From positions 1 through 64,000 of the forward strand of contig JAPEVF010000045.1 in assembly GCA_029747585.1 (NCBI GenBank): a DNA stretch of 64,000 nt, read 5' to 3'. Under the pieces are notes generated by a model. The model did not search any database, had not been told where the DNA came from, and saw nothing but the letters and a program-made list of their open reading frames with translations. Origin of the DNA: Pleurotus djamor (lineage: Eukaryota > Basidiomycota > Agaricomycetes > Agaricales > Pleurotaceae). Made by a program: the position numbers and the translations under genes. This document shows positions 57,357 through 64,000 of this stretch, piece by piece; positions within the stretch are counted from its first letter, which is position 1; each line of letters begins with the position of its first letter.

Positions 57357-59016
57357 ATGTCCTCCGTAGGTGGTTCTCTCAATGTTAACGTTCACGCTGA
57401 TGAAATGAACCTTGCACAGCTTGCTCAAATTGACGCAGATGTCGCGAGACAAAGGGCCTCCCTTTTGGCTCTGTTACTGCAACGCAACTCGCTTGCTCCC
57501 ATCAACAAACTCCCCGTCGAAATCCTCTCGATGATTTTCGAAGTGACCAGGGAGATGCTTCACACCTCTGCCAGGGACATTTATTCCGCTCGTTTTTCTT
57601 GGTCGACGATCGCATCAGTATGCCACCGTTGGCGCGTAATTGCAATGGACAATCCTCGATTTTGGTCCCACATCTCTCTGCATGACCCAGCCTTCGCGTC
57701 CGAATTGGCTAGACGTGCGCGTAACCTGCCGCTCAGTCTCACTTGCCCCTTTGATCCCTTTTGGGCCCCGAAGGCGTTGCCCCCAGCATTCATGGGCTTC
57801 AGCGATCGCTTCGAGCGCCTGTACCTCGGCTATTCCGAGGTTGTAGCGCCCGAAATATCTGCACACAATCTCAGCCTCTTGTTCAACGATGCGTACCGCC
57901 TACCTCGCCTCCGAGAGCTGACCATCGAGTCGATGGTCCCCTCGAGCTTCGGCGGCCTCCTACAGGCTTCAAGTTATATCCTACCCGCCCTCAAATCACT
58001 GGAACTTCGCAACGTTGTCGTGCCCTACCAACCATTCATTACTCCGCAGCTTACCAGCCTCTCCCTCGTCCTTACCTGGGTTGCTGTTCCGCATCAATGG
58101 ATCACACAGCTCTTGCGGAACACCCCACTCCTGGAATTGCTTCAAGTTTCGGCTTTACTGCAATATGATCCAACTGTCGTTGGAAACCAAGCACCCCTTT
58201 CGCTTCCAAACCTCAAGTCCGTTTCATTTCAGACTTCCTCGACGTCTGATATCGGCGAGTTCTTTACCTACATCCCACTGCGGTCCCAGACCTCGGTGCA
58301 TTTCACCACAAACGCTCGGATGGGGTTCAACCCGCTTGACCTTTCGCCCATCCACACTTTGTGGCTTCGGCATACAAACAAGGCGGTGTTTTCCCCTCGG
58401 GAAATCCAAATCGCATTCGCCTTTCACCTTCACGCACCCGTCTTCCGTGTTTCGGCTCACGCTCGCTCATCCAAGTTTACCTTTGCCATTCCCTGGGTCA
58501 ACGGGGACGATGCGTCGTATGTCGCCCTTTTCGAGCAGCAAATGGCGGGTGTCGTCAAACTCGTTGTTGGTGCGAGTGGTGTCCCTCGGACATCGCGCCA
58601 CTTGGCTAATCTCTTCCCCCACTGTCCGAACGTCAAACATCTGGTGTTGTCAAGGTGTCATGGAGCCATTCTCCCTGCGCTCGCCGTAGACGCTGATGGC
58701 AGCTTGTACCTGCCCGAGTTAAAGAGGGTCGACCTTCATACATGCAAGTTACAAATCGGCGAAAACCCCTCGACTGTGTTTAAGAACATGATTGTTCTGC
58801 TGAAAGAGAGACGCAGGCTTCAGCGCCGTATTCGAACCGTTCGAATCCACCAATGTGAGGTGACCACTGCTCAGATTGAGCGCTTGAGCAAATATGTCAA
58901 TGTCATCTGGGATGAGTACGTTTCCCTTCATTCCACCTTGCCTCTACAACCACTAACTGCGCCTAATTCGTAGGTACACTGGGAATCCTCCAAATGGGAC
59001 TCAGCCAGCCGTGTAA
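57357..59016 (+). CDS. F-box protein, long class, plus strand
   Basis: Putative SCF adaptor. Exons 57357-58915 and 58974-59016 (533 aa), or with a further 54-nt intron 57366-57419 that leaves a 9-nt first exon ATGTCCTCC (515 aa); both are open, and the sister gene at 59613 begins with the same 9-nt exon design. Start of the domain: QIDADVARQRASLLALL coiled coil, then INKLPVEILSMIFEVTREM and ASVCHRWRVIAMDNPRFWS with HISLHD. The rest is leucine-rich with LLELLQV and PNVKHLVLSRC. The end reads NVIWDEYTGNPPNGTQPAV; the conserved W-D/N-G/E is followed by the terminal intron in all three genes of this group. Confidence 0.82.
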
Positions 59017-59612
59017 ACCTTAATGAATACTTGCACCAGTGTATCACTACCATTGCTCCCTTATCCGTCCTCTTTCGTTGTATCTTCATTTTCTCATTGG
59101 TCATTTATCTTCTCATTGGACGTTTCTTTCTGTATTCCTTCTACCTACCCTTTCTTCTCCCCATTGTATGATCAGACGTCCTTGATATAGGACTTAGTTC
59201 ATTATCTTGCAAATGATATGTACGTGCGCTTAGCAGTTGCGGAGACAGGAAGAGGTTTGCTGGCGGGGAACAACTTCCTCTTTGCGATGCATTGTTTCCA
59301 AATCAGTGGTTTGTATGACCTTCGTGGGCGACGATATCGGTTCATGGCCGGAGGGCAATGGTGTGAAACTCCTGGAAGAAATCCTTAGCTCGGAGGAGCC
59401 TGTCAAGTGCCAATCGTGTTGAAAGACCTGGCCTACTCCTCACAGGTTCGTCTTCCCTAGCCTCACTTTCTGGAAGGAGCTTTGATTGATGTTTTCCTTA
59501 GGAATTTCATCTGACGACCATGAAAGCAAGCGTGCTTTCGACTCGCGCTCCGACGTAGTGAACAAAGGCGCATAGAGTAATTCCGTCTCCCCCTGTACAG
59601 AGTAGTACAATA
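59017..59612. other. Intergenic between convergent F-box genes
   Basis: 3' flanks only. An 61-codon unsupported frame at 59237-59422 includes VTFVGDDIGSWPEGNG, faintly like the GST segment NDLGSYPVGEG, too short to call. Confidence 0.45.
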
Positions 59613-61352
59613 TTAAGTATTACTAGGGCCTTCTTGTGATCGCTTGAGATTCCTAGAAGTATTGTTCCCTCAGCAACAAAACTCAAAAAGTTCAAGGCAA
59701 ATGGACGTACCCATCCCATCGCATCACGGCCACAAACTCTGATAGACAATTCACTTGATCCGAAGTGATGGTACAGTCTCCAATTTCCATCTTCTGGACG
59801 GGAACACCCATCCTTTTCCTACCCCGTAGAAGATCTATCAACTTCAGGTGGAATGCCGTTGCCTGCAGATGAGAATCGCAAAAGTCGCACATCGAGATCG
59901 CGATACTCCGAAGATTGGGCAGCAATGAAGGCTTGTCGGATGAGGTGGAGTCCATGGATAGTGGAGATAACGATTCTTCCACACAACTCATTATTGCTAG
60001 TTGAAAGACGTTTGGGAAGTAAGGATAAGTCGTGGGTATACCCGCCGACGCCGTATGTGACATAGGCGAAACGATAGTGAGGGCAATCACGTCTTGTGTA
60101 GGAAGATGACTGCAAAGCTTCAGGCATGATACCTCGCCTCCTGAGACACACGGGATTTGGAACGAGAAGGTGGTCGACGATGTGCTGTCAGGGCAGGCGA
60201 AGACGATGAAGGACTTCTGCACGTCGAATTCAAGATACAGGTTTCGTACAGGGAAATGGTTTGAATCCCGGAATCGACGACAAATGGGATCAAAATCCGA
60301 AGCGCTGAAAGGCTCGTCGCCATTCTGTAAATCGCCCTCAGAAACCTCCAGATGAGTTTCTTGGAGGATATCTGGCAAAGAGACGCAGTTGTGGAAGATA
60401 ATTAGACTTTGGGCCGACCGCGTCTCCAGATGAAGTTCTCTAAGCTTTGGAAGTGATGCGTCTGCGGTATTCAATCGTGTTGCATTAGAATCGGCTTCAG
60501 TAAGGTTCGAAGCATTCAAATATTCCAGATTGGGGGTATTTGCGAGAAGTTGGGTGAGCCATGTGAGGGGTACTCTCAAGAATTTGCAGTTGACTTGAAT
60601 ACGTGTGAGGTGAGGTAGCGCCAAAGGTAGTCTGAGTGGTATTAGGACTTCCGTCAGCTCCAAAGAACAGAGATGAGGTAATGACTCCAATGCAAACGTT
60701 TCAAGGATGAGGCCATAGACGGGGTAATAGAAGCCGATGGCGATATCAGCAATTTTCAGGTGTCGAAGCCGAGATGGTAGAGGCTTTTTGGCGAATAATG
60801 CATGAATTAGAGTCTCTAGTCGCGGGGGGNAATCCGCCTCCTTGATACGTTATGTTGACTTCCTCCAAGCGTTCATTGAAAGGGTGGAGGGAAGATGCGG
60901 CGGCGGCGAGGGGTTCGACTTCGGTGTAGTACTCTAGCGGATAGTCTACCCTCAAGGGCAGACTGCCTGAGCGCTTGGCCATATCAAAAGCGAAATCACG
61001 GTCATACAAAGAGATGTGCGACCATAATTTGGGAGTACGCAGTGCGATTTGCCGCCAATGATGACAAACTGCTATGATAGGTGCCCAAGAGAAGCGAGCG
61101 GATTTCTTGTTGTTGACGGACTCGGAAAGGGTCGCCCTGAAAGTCACAAAGATAAGGGAAAGAACCTCGTCGGGGAACTTGTTGATGGCGATGTGAGCGT
61201 TTCGTTCCAGGGATAAGGCAAGGCTCGCGGCGTCAAGCTCAGAAATCGCTTTGTCGAAGGAGCTCAGCACTGTTTGATCAGCACGGAATATCTGGAATTT
61301 AAATGAGTCAGAGAGGTACGTCGATGGGAGGGGAAAGAGCTTACCGAGGACA
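59613..61352 (-). CDS. F-box protein, long class
   Basis: 542 aa; minus-strand exons 61352-61344 (ATGTCCTCG), 61291-59711, 59652-59613. The N at 60830 lies in exon 2; read literally it splits the gene into two frames, but if it is ignored the frame runs unbroken (NITYQGGGFPPRLETLIHA) and the exon sum is a multiple of three. Coiled-coil start SSFDKAISELDAASLALSLE, then F-box INKFPDEVLSLIFVTFRATL and AVCHHWRQIALRTPKLWSH with ISLYD. Leucine-rich repeats follow, with CDFCDSHL and MEIGDCTITSDQVN near the end. The last exon (NLKRSQEGPSNT) is inferred from the terminal-intron pattern shared with its neighbours; without it the frame stops as DGYVHLP. Confidence 0.78.
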
Positions 61353-61681
61353 TGGTGGTGGTCGTTGTCAGAGTGCTCGGACGAGCGCCAATCGCTGTCT
61401 CACTGAAACAATACCTCATAATGTTGTGTTGTTTCAGTCCAAGTTTGTAGGCAAAGAAAGGGTGGGTTAGAATCATTGGAAATTTAGTGCGGTTCGCGGA
61501 TGGCATGGTGGCCGCTACCAAACTGCAAGATGTCTCACAGTCACAGGTACAAGAGGCGGTGGCAGATACTGAGCTAATCGAGCAGGAAATAAGATATAAG
61601 TTGGTGATTCGTGTTTCCATTCTCATCTCCTTTCTATACGCTATCTGGGGATTTTACCCGTCCATTACGTCCGTCAGCAAC

Positions 61682-63527
61682 TCAGACTGCTGGAAATGAA
61701 CATTCAGTCATGTGAAGGAAGCGAATAGAAAGGACATACCCAGACCATTCCAATTGACGACGCAATAATCCTTGAGTTCCTCCATCTGACCTGCCTCCAT
61801 GGTACAATCTGAAATTTCCACCTTCTCAACAGGGGTACCCAGCGTACGCCTCGCTTTGAGGAACGCCAACAAAGCTCGAGCAAGCGTTCGTTGGCGCGGC
61901 GAAGCGTCGTCTGCCTTGCAAGAAATGAGGGAAAGCGTCTTAATCTTCGGGAATAAGATGACTGTATCATCGGCGGAAGCAAGGGTATCTAAAAGAGGTA
62001 TGAGCGAGGTTTCGCAGCATTTCTCGACCGTCAAATGGCTGACGCCGTGAAAGCATTCGTCTAGAGACGCAAGGTCAGGCGAAGCCTTCGGGGTGAAAGA
62101 TCCGCCAAGGACGAGGTGGTTGACATGTTGAGTGGGTAGTAAGTCACAGAGTCCAAGGTACTTAGCATCGTCGCCCTCGACCCAAGGGATGGAGAGAGAA
62201 AACAGGGAGAGAGTTCCACTACGAAGGTTGATATTGAAGGTGCGTGAGACAGAGGGACCAAAGAGTATGTCGGCAAGATCAGAATGGGAGAGGCCGAAGC
62301 GTAGGTTACTTGACCGGTGACTTTCAAGGCCAAGATAGACGTCGCAGACAGGGTAGTGTTCTGACACTTGAAACTGATGACAAAGGTTGCGGAAAATGGA
62401 GAGATCCATATCCACATCATCCTCTTCCTCTTCCTCATCATGATCCCAGATCCCAAGATGATATGTCTTTAATGCGGAGGGGAGAGAGACATATTTGTAG
62501 AACTCCATGGCGTCGAAGATTTGGGACGTGACTAGATGGAAATCCTCGAGATGAGGAAGGGATGCGGGTACGGGTATGGCTTTCATGGAATCGCGGGCGA
62601 CAAGTTTAGCGACTCGCAGGTGTCTCAGGAGTGGAGTCGTGCTCAGAAGAATTGTGAGCCATGCGAGTCGTACTGTGTTATTGGGCGCATCAATTTGGAG
62701 AGAGGTGAGTTGAGGGAGGGCGAAGGGAGTGACGTATGGGACTATAGCTTCTTGTAGCTTCAATGAACGTAGTTTGGGTAAAGCATCAAACGTCGGATCT
62801 GGTAAGATCGCGCCAGAGTTTGACGGGTTGATGATGTTAAGCCGCTGAATGGTTGTGACAAACTCCTCCTGGTGAAACAATATCCGGGCGAGAGCCCACG
62901 CACCGTCCCGAGAGGCATCATTGTCATAGAAGATGTTGACTTCTTCAAGCCTATGAGAGGCTAAGCTGAGGAGGATCATTAAGGGGAGGTACTGACCCCC
63001 CTTAGAGAGGAATTCAATGGGATAGGTGATGGACGAAGGCCTAGTCCCCGAGCGCTGAAGTAGCTCCAAAGCGAAATCGGGGTCATACAAAGAAATGGTC
63101 GACCAGTAGGAAGGTGTATTCATCGCAATCTGTCGCCAGTGGTGGCAGACGGAAGGGATGATAGACCAGGAGCGACGAGCGGTTCCCTGGCTGTTGATAG
63201 ATTCCACCAGGTTCATCCTCACGATGACGAATATCATTGAAAGAACTTCCTCGGGAAGTTTGTTGACCGCGGTGTGAGTATTCCTCTGTAAAGAGAGGCA
63301 AGCGGCCGCACTCTCATGTTCATAAATCTCTTTTTCAATACGACTGGGGCTCTGAAGCTTGGTGGTCGAGGTCCGGGTGACCCGTTGCTTCGATAACAGG
63401 ACGATGGCAGCTCGATGTTTGGCTATTTCCTTGTCGATGCGGCGTCGCGTGAGGGATTCTGCAGAAGAGAGCTAGTCATTTCAGCTGAGAAGAAGCGGCC
63501 GGAAGGGAGAGATGACGGTCTCACCAT
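61682..63527 (-). CDS. F-box protein, long class
   Basis: 580 aa; minus-strand exons 63527-63525 (ATG alone), 63471-61740, 61689-61682. The first exon is only the start codon, followed by a GTGAGA donor and a 53-nt intron; this is the only arrangement found that enters the open frame LSSAESLTRRRIDKEIAKHR. A second coiled-coil segment (IEKEIYEHESAAACLSLQRN) leads to the F-box: VNKLPEEVLSMIFVIVRMNL and PSVCHHWRQIAMNTPSYWS with TISLYD. Leucine-rich repeats and an acidic loop (EEEEEDDVDMDLS) follow; the end is MEAGQMEELKDYCVVNWNGL and a tiny last exon AV-stop. Tandem with the gene at 59613. Confidence 0.76.
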
Positions 63528-64000
63528 TGTGGACAAAGTGGAATGGTAGCAAGATGGTAGAACAAAGGCGAAAACGCGCTGGTGTGCCTTAAAAGGGGAC
63601 AAGCTCGAGGCTTAGGAGTCGAGGGGTAAGTCTGCCTCCAAGTCGTTTGGAGCCACTCTAATCAAGGCATCTCTCAAAGCCTCTGTGGAGCCGACGTGCT
63701 GCATATTAAGGTATTTCATGGAAGGCTCACGGAAACCCGACACCAGCCCAGGTCCATGGCGCGAACCAGGACCCGTCATCGATGTATCATGGTCCTGTGA
63801 CGACGCAGTGAGCTCCTAGCCAGGAATGTGAGCAACGAAGATCATACAAGACGAACAATACTCTGGCGACGAATGCCATTCGTGACTGTAAAAAANGGTA
63901 AAAGAAATTATGTACGAAGCCTGTAATTCGAGCTGACTTGTGGCTGACCTGGCTAAGCAATCAGGACGTTTTTCGCGGCTCTCAAGCAAGGAAACGTCGT
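63528..64000. other. Window end, upstream of the last F-box gene
   Basis: No gene seen. A lone N at 63896 follows an A run. Confidence 0.45.

Noticed and set aside
1..64000. CRISPR arrays, ribosome binding sites, operons
   Set aside because: The sequence is eukaryotic; no spaced direct-repeat array was seen and bacterial signals do not apply.

Overview
The window looks like nuclear DNA of a mushroom-forming basidiomycete (Agaricomycetes). Almost every gene is cut by several GT-AG introns of about 48-80 nt, some exons are only 3-20 nt long, one tRNA carries a 40-nt intron, and the gene content (F-box-like proteins in large paralogous sets, BTB/POZ, DUF6699, short-chain dehydrogenase clusters, a small fungal 7TM family) is typical of that class. 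Gene models below were made by joining exons by hand from reading frame, splice consensus and comparison between paralogs inside the window. All exon sums were checked to be multiples of three. No database search was run.

Layout. 1-4322: 3' part of a MON2-like Golgi/endosome trafficking gene. 5003-6527: secreted M28 metallopeptidase. 6940-7907: AIG1/septin-like GTPase. 8450-11363: two short F-box-like proteins on the minus strand. 12835-16140: a large Cys-cluster plus coiled-coil protein of unknown function. 16492-16603: tRNA-Pro. 17115-24198: three paralogous short-chain dehydrogenases (SDR1-3) around a long F-box protein. 24614-28538: three small minus-strand proteins (A, B, C). 29549-31368: BTB/POZ protein. 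31537-31608: tRNA-Thr. 31689-32029: a MITE-like inverted-repeat element. 32816-41427: three tandem large paralogs (D, E, F). 42255-43070: DUF6699 protein. 43729-45048: SDR4. 45488-54514: a segmentally duplicated block with two intact 7TM genes, one 7TM remnant, an orphan SDR last exon and two short F-box genes. 54895-55763: glutathione S-transferase. 57357-63527: three long F-box proteins.

The most interesting signal is a glycine-rich motif of the form G-D-x-Y-x-G-P-I-x-G-G-x-x-G-G-R, followed by an Asn-rich patch and an amphipathic helix. It occurs near the C-terminus of the three large tandem paralogs D, E and F and makes up most of the three small proteins A, B and C, all within about 17 kb. 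The N-terminal halves of D/E/F have a weak, pattern-level resemblance to the ATG13-type HORMA fold. A shared motif on both large multidomain and tiny single-motif neighbours is the layout expected of a homotypic interaction (possibly amyloid-like) module. That role is inference only.

The sequence contains 12 isolated N characters, mostly after homopolymer runs. Three fall in coding exons, and at all three the reading frame or stop codon is restored if the N is treated as a spurious extra base, so those genes are annotated as intact.
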